Below, piece after piece: positions 8,856 through 16,646 of a DNA stretch of 64,000 nucleotides. The notes beneath the pieces were generated by a model, which had not been told where the DNA came from, did not search any database, and saw only the letters and a program-made list of their open reading frames with translations. Each line of letters opens with the position of its first letter. Within the stretch, counting starts at the first letter, position 1. The stretch spans positions 124,001-188,000 of the forward strand of contig JABAQQ010000018.1 in NCBI GenBank assembly GCA_019187225.1, read 5' to 3'. A program made the translations under genes and the position numbers. The DNA is from Saprospiraceae bacterium (GTDB taxonomy: Bacteria; Bacteroidota; Bacteroidia; Chitinophagales; Saprospiraceae).

Positions 8856-10466
8856 TCAGTGTGCTATTATGAGCGAAGCAGTTTTGACTATCTCTCCCTC
8901 TCGGTAAATTATAAGGCGATAGGTTCCGCCTGGTAAAGCGGCAGTGGATATTGTTGCGCGCTTTTGCAGGTCGTCTATTTTTTCAGAAGCGGCTCGACGC
9001 CCTAACATGTCAAACATTTCAAAAGCAATCCCTGTGGTTTGTTGATCAGTAATTTCAAGATGAACCGCTTCATTTGCCGGGTTGGGAAATAGCCGTACAG
9101 AAACCTTAGAGTTTACTTCGTCTAAACCAACCACTGTTGTATTGTCGAGGACAAGAACCATCCCATCATCGTCCAATATTGGACCACCGGACGGTGTGAA
9201 TGCGCCTACGAGATAAATTCTACTGCCATCTGTCAAGACCTTGTTCACTTCTGAATATTCTAAGCCAGGTGGAGGGATGTAAAAACCGTCATTGTCAAAT
9301 GTTGCATCGAGAGAGCCGTCATTTTTCACCCTGATCAGGCCAGCATCGAAATTAACATGACCGGCCAGTAATATTTTGCCGTCGGACTGAAAAGCCATCG
9401 AGAGACCGTACTCGTAGGAGCTCGACGAGATACCGTGGTACACTTTGTAACCATAGCTGGCAAATGAATTGTCAGAATTGCCATTTGTCAAAAAGCGGGC
9501 GAGGAAAAACTCATCTTCTCCAGAAACGACGACGTGACCGCCAACAACAATGCGGCCGGCTCCATCAATACCAACTGTACGTGCATATTGCTTGCTCACC
9601 GTAGCGCCAGAGACATAAAATATTTTTTTACCATCTCCATCTAAAGAAACATCCAGTACACCGCCTGTTGTGAGGCGGGCGACATAGGCGACATCTTCAC
9701 TGCCAGACTCTGTGTATCCGCAGATAACAATTTTGCCGTCGCTTTGGACAGCCAGTCCCAGCCCTGCGCCTTCATCTTCGTCACCACTTCCGATGCCTAC
9801 TTTAAAAATGTTGTATCCTCCATTGAATGTGACATCCAATTGCCCATTAGAGTTGTACCGGGCCGCGAGTGTGGCAAAGTCGCTGCTTGCATCAAAACCA
9901 AGCCCGCAGGCCACAATTTTGCCATTGGGCAAAACAGCCACATCGCGGAATCTGCCTACACTTGCCGTGAAGATGGCGCGCCCGCCCGTGCCAAAAGTGT
10001 TATCGGGTGTTCCGCTGGCGTTCAACCGGAACAGGGCGGGTCGAAGGATGCCATTCGCGTCGTCGGTCGAGCCAGCCAAAACAATTTTGCCGTCACTTTG
10101 CAGCGCCACGCCATATATTTCGTCACTGCTGTTCGGGTAGTCTATATGAACAGGCCCCCATACAGGTATGCCGTCGTAATTAAGTTTGACCACTATCCCG
10201 CGATAGTTTCCTCCTTCGTTTTCGTCATAATCCGTATGGCCTACGGCAATGATTTCTGTTCCATTTAAAACAGCATCATAGAACACTTCGGATGTTGTGC
10301 CGGGCGACCAGGGGTATATACCGTCGCCATTGGGGCCGTATGTATAATCTATGTTCTGCGCATTCGTGTGCAGAACCGGGGAAAATACCAGCGCCAATGT
10401 CAGATTTCTTAGAAAAATGAGGACAGACAAAGCGTTTTGTTTTTGTTCGAAGAAGCAGGACTTCAT
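8856..10466 (-). CDS. Delta-60 repeat beta-propeller protein with T9SS type A sorting domain
   Basis: A 536-residue exported protein. The ATG at 10466 is chosen because a signal peptide follows (LTLALVFSPVLHTNAQ); the frame stays open upstream into the neighbouring gene but without coding character. It contains about seven delta-60 repeats (units such as LQSDGKIVLAGST and VLPNGKIVACG, each followed by an F-G-x-G-G-type turn). The last 80 residues form a T9SS type A sorting domain (VRLFPNPANEAVHLEI ... GTYRLIIY). The protein should cross the outer membrane by type IX secretion and be attached to or released from the surface. The ligand is unknown. A second protein of this design is at 40735-42291. 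Confidence 0.88.
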   Translation of the reverse strand: MKSCFFEQKQNALSVLIFLRNLTLALVFSPVLHTNAQNIDYTYGPNGDGIYPWSPGTTSEVFYDAVLNGTEIIAVGHTDYDENEGGNYRGIVVKLNYDGIPVWGPVHIDYPNSSDEIYGVALQSDGKIVLAGSTDDANGILRPALFRLNASGTPDNTFGTGGRAIFTASVGRFRDVAVLPNGKIVACGLGFDASSDFATLAARYNSNGQLDVTFNGGYNIFKVGIGSGDEDEGAGLGLAVQSDGKIVICGYTESGSEDVAYVARLTTGGVLDVSLDGDGKKIFYVSGATVSKQYARTVGIDGAGRIVVGGHVVVSGEDEFFLARFLTNGNSDNSFASYGYKVYHGISSSSYEYGLSMAFQSDGKILLAGHVNFDAGLIRVKNDGSLDATFDNDGFYIPPPGLEYSEVNKVLTDGSRIYLVGAFTPSGGPILDDDGMVLVLDNTTVVGLDEVNSKVSVRLFPNPANEAVHLEITDQQTTGIAFEMFDMLGRRAASEKIDDLQKRATISTAALPGGTYRLIIYREGEIVKTASLIIAH

Positions 10467-10557
10467 AGATAGGTGTTGTTTTAGTGAATGTTTGTCAGCG
10501 TATGCTGAAAAAAGGTTTTCATTTGATTCTTCGAGGTTCTTCTCCTCCAGCCGCCTT

Positions 10558-11073
10558 TTATTCTCTTGGAATAGAAAACGACCCTTGTACGGTTCTTTCT
10601 TTGAAGTCCTCATATATATCTGTGCCTTTAAACTCGTACTCGCCTTCAATGATGTCCTCCGTCAGGTTGTTGATTTGCACATACCCCAGTTGCCCGGAGC
10701 CCCAGATTTGCGAATAGAAGAAGATATCTGAGCTCGTATCCCGCCAGTAGTCACCGGAGGCGGTGGTTTGCATCTGTTCGAATGAGTACAACTTGGGCAC
10801 TTCATTGGTGAAACCTGCACCAAACAGGATTTCAAGTTCTGTTTTGGTGTTGACTGAGCCGGCGGTGAACTTGAAAGTGCCCGCGTCGAGGTCAATTTCA
10901 ATCCGCCCGTTGCCTACTTTTTCCGTGCTCCAGGAACCAACTTTGACCTTGGTCTCGCCACCTGCATAGACGTGCTTGCCTTTCAGGCTGGGTTCTCCAA
11001 AGAGTTCTTCCGTTTTTTCACAGGAAGCGAACAGGAGTGAGAGCGCGAAAAACGCTGTGATGATCTTTTTCAT
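10558..11073 (-). CDS. Small hypothetical lipoprotein
   Basis: A 171-residue lipoprotein with signal peptide and lipobox FASC (Cys18). The remainder is predicted beta-sheet with charged turns (EPSLKGKHVYAGGETKVKVG; NLTEDIIEGEYEFKGTDIYE), resembling the small calycin-like lipoproteins common in Bacteroidota, though I cannot assign a family. It ends 91 bp upstream of the delta-60 protein gene on the same strand and may be transcribed with it. Confidence 0.7.
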   Translation of the reverse strand: MKKIITAFFALSLLFASCEKTEELFGEPSLKGKHVYAGGETKVKVGSWSTEKVGNGRIEIDLDAGTFKFTAGSVNTKTELEILFGAGFTNEVPKLYSFEQMQTTASGDYWRDTSSDIFFYSQIWGSGQLGYVQINNLTEDIIEGEYEFKGTDIYEDFKERTVQGSFSIPRE

Positions 11074-11218
11074 AATGACATATTTTTAGTGGTGAATAGT
11101 TATGGCAATAAGATACCTGCTCGTAGTCATCATCTGACTATCAAGCAATTGAATTCAGTCTGTACTAAAAAACCTGGCAGTTAGAACTACGGTAATCGCG
11201 ACCTGCAGAAGTTCCCGC

Positions 11219-12175
11219 TTACTTCACGATGAGTGCCTGTAATATAGTATCGCTTTTTCCATAGTAAGCCTTGGCGATCTCTTTGTATGCTTCGATGCGG
11301 AGTTTCTCCAGTTCCTTTTCGTCGGAATATGCCTTGAGCATGAAGTCCAAACGCTCGCGGTATCGCGCCTCCACTTTGGGAGCGATTGACTGGATGAGCG
11401 CCAGGGCTTCGGCCCGACAAGGCGAACCAGGATCTACAAGCGCCAATATGGACAAGGCATTTTGGTATTTCAGAGCGGCTGACTCGGCTGTTGCGGCCTG
11501 CACCATGCGCGCGCAACGGTCTTTTTGAAAAGCGAGGAAGACGGGCTGAAGTTGCTGTTGGGCTTTTGTATAACACTCGCCCGCTTCGCGGGGTACTTGC
11601 AGCAGCAGTTGCAGCGCGAGCGCGTGCTGCTGTAACTGTGTGCTTTTATTGTTGGCATCGGCAATGATAATGGCGCAATTACGCTGGTAATAGGTGACAA
11701 CTTTTTGTTGCACCGATTTAAAAAAACTCTGGTATTGCGGTCCGCTTGTCGGCAGGTTGCTGATGGCATTGGTAAGGGCGGCTTCACGGGTGGCCCCGCT
11801 TCCCGTCACTGTTTGTGCACAAGATGCGACTACCAGGCCATTGCTGACTTGCTTGGCGACCAGCGAGAGCTCGCCTTTGACAACAAGCATCTTTGACAAC
11901 CCTTCCATCTGCGTTTCTTCATAGACTGCGAATTTGGGGAATATCCCGAAGTTGTGGGCATCCTGCGATGCGACATAACCGTAGCGATCGAGCAGGAGGG
12001 TGATTTTACGCCCGGCCATCTCGGTTTGTGTTTCATTCAGTTCTTTCCCCATTTCAGAGGCATAGAGGGTGAATGCGATGGGGGCGCTGGCGGTAGTATC
12101 CTGAGCGTACAGTGATCCGTTTAATAAAACGGCAAACGTAACCGCAATCAGCAGTTTGCTTTCAAATGAAATCAT
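11219..12175 (-). CDS. Hypothetical secreted protein, fourth gene of CsgG-like operon
   Basis: A 318-residue protein with a Sec signal peptide ending at LYAQ. The N-terminal half is alpha/beta (FTLYASEMGKELNE; GRKITLLLDRYGYVAS) and includes an ATREAALTNAISNL segment like the helix found after the strand in LPP20/CsgG-type modules. The C-terminal half is helical with repeated Ala/Leu/Gln patterns (QHALALQLLLQVP; KYQNALSILALVDPGSPC), suggestive of TPR-like hairpins. It starts 4 bp after the preceding gene. Function unknown; co-occurrence points to an envelope complex. Confidence 0.75.
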   Translation of the reverse strand: MISFESKLLIAVTFAVLLNGSLYAQDTTASAPIAFTLYASEMGKELNETQTEMAGRKITLLLDRYGYVASQDAHNFGIFPKFAVYEETQMEGLSKMLVVKGELSLVAKQVSNGLVVASCAQTVTGSGATREAALTNAISNLPTSGPQYQSFFKSVQQKVVTYYQRNCAIIIADANNKSTQLQQHALALQLLLQVPREAGECYTKAQQQLQPVFLAFQKDRCARMVQAATAESAALKYQNALSILALVDPGSPCRAEALALIQSIAPKVEARYRERLDFMLKAYSDEKELEKLRIEAYKEIAKAYYGKSDTILQALIVK

Positions 12176-12179
12176 GGTA

Positions 12180-13112
12180 TCATTGCATAATGGTGATGAT
12201 GAGTTTGTTTCCTCTGATTAACTCTTCCAATTTGAACTTGTCTCTTTTGTCGGTCTTGTCACCCATGCTTCGTATTGCCTTGCGCATGATGCGCGAGAAA
12301 TTGTTGATGTCGTAATTATTGCCTTCGGCATCACGTAAAGGGATTTTGATATAAGTAAAATCCATCAGACTGGCGGTTTTCCCTTTCAATTTGTAGTTGT
12401 TCTTGTAAGCGTTCTTTTTCACCCAGTCCGTGATCAGGTCGGACACATAGTCGCCATCTTCTCCGACTTCGGTCTGCAAATTGAATGGGCATCCTTCTTT
12501 GACTTCCACCCTGACAGCGATGCTTCTGCCATTTTTTTGGACCATTTCAGTGAACTTGTTCTGCATAGAGTTCAGGAATTTGCCGATAGCATCGTCTTTT
12601 TCAAGCGCTTTTTTGGCTAATAGCGCGTAGTCGGTGGTGTTGACCGGTTCGGAGCTGATCATGCCGGAATTGGCAATAGACTCCCCGGAGTATTTGTCAT
12701 TGGCGGCCAACAGGATATTGACCTTATTGCCGTACTTTTCCGGTTGGATATAAATTTCTGTCAACACTTCAATTTCTGCAGGCGAATTGTCTATAACGTC
12801 TTTAAAAAGGTCGCGCCAGTTTTGCATTCCGGTGATACGGTCGGTCGCAGCGATCTTTAGTGCTTCTACAAAATCTATGGTCGTAAAATCGCGTTTGTCG
12901 AAAGCCGCCCGCACCTCGTTGAGGACAGCGCGATAGGCGAAATCACTCTCTAATTTTTTGCGCATATCTTCATCCTGGCTTGTCCAGGGAACGACCATGA
13001 TGGTGGGTTGTATCTGGAGCACTTCCGTATTAGCCGGTTCTTGAGCCGTGAGTATAACGGGCAGGCATAATGCATACCCGATGAGCGATATAGCATGCAG
13101 TAATTTTTTCAT
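12180..13112 (-). CDS. DUF6175-like secreted protein
   Basis: A 310-residue exported protein (signal peptide ending LTAQ). Seen: IMVVPWTSQDEDMRKKLESD early, then an alternating alpha/beta body containing EVLTEIYIQPE and AVRVEVKEGCPFNL. This resembles DUF6175, a Bacteroidota family of unknown role; the assignment is from memory and moderate. Its start overlaps the end of the upstream lipoprotein gene by 4 bp (ATGA), which indicates translational coupling. Confidence 0.7.
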   Translation of the reverse strand: MKKLLHAISLIGYALCLPVILTAQEPANTEVLQIQPTIMVVPWTSQDEDMRKKLESDFAYRAVLNEVRAAFDKRDFTTIDFVEALKIAATDRITGMQNWRDLFKDVIDNSPAEIEVLTEIYIQPEKYGNKVNILLAANDKYSGESIANSGMISSEPVNTTDYALLAKKALEKDDAIGKFLNSMQNKFTEMVQKNGRSIAVRVEVKEGCPFNLQTEVGEDGDYVSDLITDWVKKNAYKNNYKLKGKTASLMDFTYIKIPLRDAEGNNYDINNFSRIMRKAIRSMGDKTDKRDKFKLEELIRGNKLIITIMQ

Positions 13113-13582
13113 CGAAGACCTAATTTTCGTGTGAGGTTTTGCCGTTCCAGTTCGCGGCGTAAGTTGATTACGTTGACTTGCATCGTTACCAGTGCCGTTT
13201 TTTGTCCGGTGCGCTTGTCTTTACCGACTTTGTCGGGTACGCCGGGGACGGCCAAATAGCTCCGGTAACCTTGTTCGTCGAGCAGCTTTTTGAAATAATC
13301 TTTTCGGGTTTGCCGGGCATTAGGGTCATTCACCATGGGATATTGAACGGAAGACCCGCTCAGACCCGAGAACAGCAGGGTTTCAAAGACTCGGCGTTCG
13401 GCATCGGCAATGATGGCTCGCTCGTTGCCCCCGTATCCTCTGGCGGATACCTCCATCAGATCGCCCTGGTTGGAAGTGCTGATATACCTGACTTCTCCCG
13501 AAGTCACTGCCGTACTCTTGCAAGCTATTGAAGCGTTGATTGCGAAGCCGACAGCAAAAAGCAGTATTGTTTGTATTTTCAT
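13109..13582 (-). CDS. LPP20-like small lipoprotein
   Basis: A 157-residue protein with an N-terminal signal and a candidate lipidation Cys21 (SIAC). The body includes VSARGYGGNERAIIADAERR, a strand-helix unit like that in LPP20/LpoB-type lipoproteins, followed by a basic C-terminus (LRRELERQNLTRKLGLR). It is second in a four-gene operon: 4 bp after the CsgG-like gene and overlapping the DUF6175-like gene by 4 bp. It is probably part of the same envelope assembly. Confidence 0.7.
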   Translation of the reverse strand: MKIQTILLFAVGFAINASIACKSTAVTSGEVRYISTSNQGDLMEVSARGYGGNERAIIADAERRVFETLLFSGLSGSSVQYPMVNDPNARQTRKDYFKKLLDEQGYRSYLAVPGVPDKVGKDKRTGQKTALVTMQVNVINLRRELERQNLTRKLGLR

Positions 13583-13586
13583 GGCA

Positions 13587-14459
13587 TTAATTTTTACTGG
13601 TTATCACGAGTTTGGTACCGGGCTGGCTCATTTTGGTGAAAATCTCTTTTCCTCCTTTTGTGACTTTTGCCGTCGAAATACCCTTGCCGTTGACTTCCTC
13701 GATTTCCACCTCACCTACCAATTCGTAGTAGGGTTCCCCTTCGACGAGCGATTTTTCCTTGACTAAGAATTTTTGCTTTTTCTGCACGCCGCTGTCGCTG
13801 CCTATACCGACCAATACGAGAACAGCTTTGTCTTTGGACGATTCTTTTAATTTAACTACTGAGGCTTCGACGGGGAAATAAGAGTCCATGAACTTTTTAA
13901 TGTCTTTATCCAATTTTTTGACAGCGGCCTGGATCGCTTCGGAAGGGGTGGATTTGTCGCCGTCGAGAATATTCCAATCGCTCAGCATCTTTTTTTCATT
14001 CTGCAGGGTGTATGATTGAGCCGTCACCCCCGTTTCCACATCAATGAGGCGCAATCCGACGTTGAGAAAGCATTCGTACGATACCGACAAACCGGTTGTG
14101 CTTGTTGACTTTTTTTCTTCCACTGTGCACGTGGCAACTTTGCCCACGAGCAGGAATTTCGCCCCTTTGGATTTCGTCTTGGACAGGGTTTCGCCATCTA
14201 CGAAGTCAATTTCGGAGGTCAGGAATTTTTCATTCTGCAGATCTCCAAAGAACTCGCGGTTGATGATTTCCGCCCTTTTGGAATTGGTGAAGTTGTCGTA
14301 CAACTGGTTGGTCACCTGATTTGCAGCATCTTGCTCTTTGCCTGATTGGTACTTGACCGGCAAAATGCCGATTTTCATAAGGCCGATCTCGGAGGATTGT
14401 GCCTGCGGGCGCACAAGACAGGTACATAAGAAGAGGAAGGGTAGAATTACTTGTCGCAT
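13587..14459 (-). CDS. CsgG/LpoB-like envelope protein
   Basis: A 290-residue exported protein heading a compact operon. The ATG at 14459 is chosen for its signal peptide (ILPFLFLCTCLVRPQAQ). The core matches the CsgG/LpoB fold: KIGILPVKYQSGK, NQLYDNFTNSKRAEIINREF, then KGAKFLLVGKVATCTVEEK (the nucleotide-binding-like sheet of the family). A C-terminal beta domain follows (LVLVGIGSDSGVQKKQKFLV). CsgG forms curli secretion pores and LpoB activates penicillin-binding proteins; here no curlin genes are near. A minus-strand promoter box TAGGTTTG lies at 14518-14511. It is divergent from the helical gene at 14640. Confidence 0.75.
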   Translation of the reverse strand: MRQVILPFLFLCTCLVRPQAQSSEIGLMKIGILPVKYQSGKEQDAANQVTNQLYDNFTNSKRAEIINREFFGDLQNEKFLTSEIDFVDGETLSKTKSKGAKFLLVGKVATCTVEEKKSTSTTGLSVSYECFLNVGLRLIDVETGVTAQSYTLQNEKKMLSDWNILDGDKSTPSEAIQAAVKKLDKDIKKFMDSYFPVEASVVKLKESSKDKAVLVLVGIGSDSGVQKKQKFLVKEKSLVEGEPYYELVGEVEIEEVNGKGISTAKVTKGGKEIFTKMSQPGTKLVITSKN

Positions 14460-14510
14460 AAAATCTGGTTGAAAAAATTTAGATGAATGACTTTTCTCTG
14501 AAAAACAAGG

Positions 14511-14518
14511 CAAACCTA
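14511..14518 (-). promoter_or_regulatory. Promoter box of the CsgG-like operon
   Basis: Reads TAGGTTTG on the minus strand, an exact TAnnTTTG match, about 50 bp upstream of the ATG at 14459. It supports the chosen start and a single promoter for the four-gene operon. A clear -33 element was not identified. Confidence 0.45.
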
Positions 14519-14639
14519 TCCCCCCCCTCCATTTCTTCACCACCCCTTTTTTTCGCAAAATCCCCGATTTTCCCCCACGCTTTTTGCGCGACCTTTGCCC
14601 CGGTTTTTTATTCAAAAGACACTCTTAAGGCACGAAAAA

Positions 14640-16058
14640 ATGGACAATACGCACACCGCCGCCCTGCTCAGCCTGCTCGATAAATCCGAACTGACTGCGT
14701 TGGGAAAATTTTTGAGATCGCCATTTTTTACAGCCAAAAAGCATCTTCCCCTGCTTTTCGCCGAACTGCGCGAAGCCGAACAGTGGACGATCAGCTCCCC
14801 AAAGGATGTTTTTCCCAAGCTGTTCGAAGGCGAAGCGTTCGACGATCACAAATGGAACAAAGCCCTTTCCGACCTGAACGGCTGCATTCGGGACTTTCTC
14901 GCCGTCCGCCAACTGCTCTCTGACCCGCAATTGCGCGCACAAGCCGACGTGAGCATCTTTTTCAAGCGCACCGACAAACGGGCTTTCAAGCACGCGGTTG
15001 ATACCGCTTTGGGGAACAAGACCCAAAAAACCAAACCCGAAACGGCAGACGGCTGGCAACTGCGCTTCTGGACGCTGAAACATGCCGCTTCTTACGCGCT
15101 TACCGACCGCACCAAATCCGCAGGCCAATTGCTGGACGATATGGGCGAAAGCGTCGAACTGTATTATCTCATCTCCAAATTGCAATTGGCTTGCAACCAC
15201 GCTTCCTCCACCCGTGTACTGGACATTAAAAGCGACCGGGACGGTTATCAGCAATTGCTGGAACAAACCGCACATTTCGATCATTCGGGCAAAAGCGCCA
15301 TGTTGACACTCTACCGGGCTCTGCTCAATCTGTTGACCACGCCGGATGCCCGGTTTGAGGCTTTTTTCGCCTTGCTTCAACACCAGGGACCTCGCCTCGA
15401 ACGCAGCGAGCTGGAGTCCGTCGTGCGGCTTGCGCTCAATTATTGCATCCATCGCTATCACGCAGGTAAAGCGGAGGCTTTCGAGTGGTACCGCCAGATG
15501 TTCGGCTGGGCAGATGGTCAGAAAACCTGGACGGTGTCGGCCGCATCCGAAGCCTTTTTTCTCAACGACGGCATGATGTTCGCCAAAAGCCGCGACGCAG
15601 CAGGGTTCGAAGCCTTTTTGGAAAAGGGCAAAAACGCTTTACCGAAAAAACAGCGCAAAAAGGCGATAACGCTGCTCCGGGCCTACTGGCATTTTTATCA
15701 GTCCGAATTTCGCACCGCTGCCATTTTGCTTCATCAGCTGGACTCCCGCCACCCGCTCCATTCCCTGCGTTTTCACATGCTCAACGTGTGCAACACCTAT
15801 GAAGAATGGCGCCAAGAGCAAGTCGAACCCGAAGATCTCGAACGGGCATTGAGGAGCTTCAGGGATTTTTTACAGGGTAATACGATTCTTTCCCAATCCA
15901 AGCGGCAGTCGTATCGCAACCTGGTTTGGTTTATCCAGAAAATGGCACAACACGGAAAAAAACGCTCGCTTTCCAAAGAACAACTTCAGGCAGAATTTGC
16001 GAAAAGGCAGTTCGCCGCGCCCGACTGGGTAGCAGCCAAAATCGGCGAACTGCTTTAA
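14640..16058 (+). CDS. Hypothetical helical protein
   Basis: A 472-residue cytoplasmic protein, almost entirely predicted alpha helix, without signal peptide or membrane segment. The N-terminus (LLSLLDKSELTALGKFLRSPFF) and repeated Leu/Ala patterns with F-x-x-Y turns suggest TPR-like or HEAT-like hairpins. I recall similar 450-500-residue proteins as conserved hypotheticals in Saprospiraceae but know no function. The ATG at 14640 follows a purine-rich stretch; an in-frame upstream start at 14595 is not an ATG. It lies just upstream of the first CHAT module, though a minus-strand gene intervenes. Confidence 0.7.
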   Translation: MDNTHTAALLSLLDKSELTALGKFLRSPFFTAKKHLPLLFAELREAEQWTISSPKDVFPKLFEGEAFDDHKWNKALSDLNGCIRDFLAVRQLLSDPQLRAQADVSIFFKRTDKRAFKHAVDTALGNKTQKTKPETADGWQLRFWTLKHAASYALTDRTKSAGQLLDDMGESVELYYLISKLQLACNHASSTRVLDIKSDRDGYQQLLEQTAHFDHSGKSAMLTLYRALLNLLTTPDARFEAFFALLQHQGPRLERSELESVVRLALNYCIHRYHAGKAEAFEWYRQMFGWADGQKTWTVSAASEAFFLNDGMMFAKSRDAAGFEAFLEKGKNALPKKQRKKAITLLRAYWHFYQSEFRTAAILLHQLDSRHPLHSLRFHMLNVCNTYEEWRQEQVEPEDLERALRSFRDFLQGNTILSQSKRQSYRNLVWFIQKMAQHGKKRSLSKEQLQAEFAKRQFAAPDWVAAKIGELL

Positions 16059-16075
16059 GGTTTTTCTGGAAAAGC

Positions 16076-16492
16076 CTACAATATATCTACGATGATCACG
16101 AACTCCGAGGCAGAACCACCCGGACACACCGAAGCGAGTACGCAGCGGTAAGTGGTGCCGGAAGCGAGACCGCTTAAGTATTTAGTCGTACCGTACTCGG
16201 TGTTGTCGAAAACCAGTTCGTTTGTGCTGAGATCGAATACCTTCAGGCGGTAGGCTCCCGCGTCGGTCACTGCGGCCCACGACAAGGAAGCGGTGGTGCT
16301 GCCCGTTCTTTCGCCGGAGAAGGATGCAGGAGCGGGGAGCGTACAGGTGAGGGCATTGGGGGCGGGTTGCGAGAGACTCGTTTTCGCTGTGTTCTGCGCC
16401 ATTTCTCCGGTTTGGAGTTTCGTGCCGAAGGCGGACAGCAGGTACGCGAGGGCGCCCGGGAGCAACAGCGTTGAAAAAAATGAATGCTTCAT
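16076..16492 (-). CDS. Small fibronectin type III domain protein
   Basis: A 138-residue exported protein made of a signal peptide, a short linker and one fibronectin type III domain (APASFSGERTGSTTASLSWA; AYRLKVFD; YLSGLASGTTYRCVLASVC). Fn3 domains mediate surface adhesion or carbohydrate contact. The ATG at 16492 is preferred to one 33 bp upstream because the hydrophobic segment then sits at the usual distance. No T9SS tail is visible. It is convergent with the helical gene (17 bp between stops). Confidence 0.7.
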   Translation of the reverse strand: MKHSFFSTLLLPGALAYLLSAFGTKLQTGEMAQNTAKTSLSQPAPNALTCTLPAPASFSGERTGSTTASLSWAAVTDAGAYRLKVFDLSTNELVFDNTEYGTTKYLSGLASGTTYRCVLASVCPGGSASEFVIIVDIL

Positions 16493-16593
16493 AGACGGAT
16501 GATTTTCAAGAATGAAAAATTTCATGTTCTACCTGGTTAGTAGCTATCATCCGGGCATCCATCACGCGAAAAGCGATTTTTTTTGAAAAAAAA

Positions 16594-16623
16594 TTTTGCC
16601 CCCCACTTCGGGCAGTATTTTTG
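16594..16623 (+). promoter_or_regulatory. Promoter of the first CHAT gene
   Basis: TTTTG (16594-16598), 17 bp, then TATTTTTG (16616-16623): a full match to the Bacteroidota housekeeping promoter. The expected transcript start is near 16630, 17 nt ahead of the ATG at 16647, which fixes that start codon. Confidence 0.65.
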
Positions 16624-16646
16624 GCCGCATCAAATTGGAAAAACAC

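Noticed and set aside
10467-10649. Upstream extension of the delta-60 protein
   Set aside because: It would overlap the neighbouring lipoprotein gene and place 61 charged residues before a normal signal peptide.
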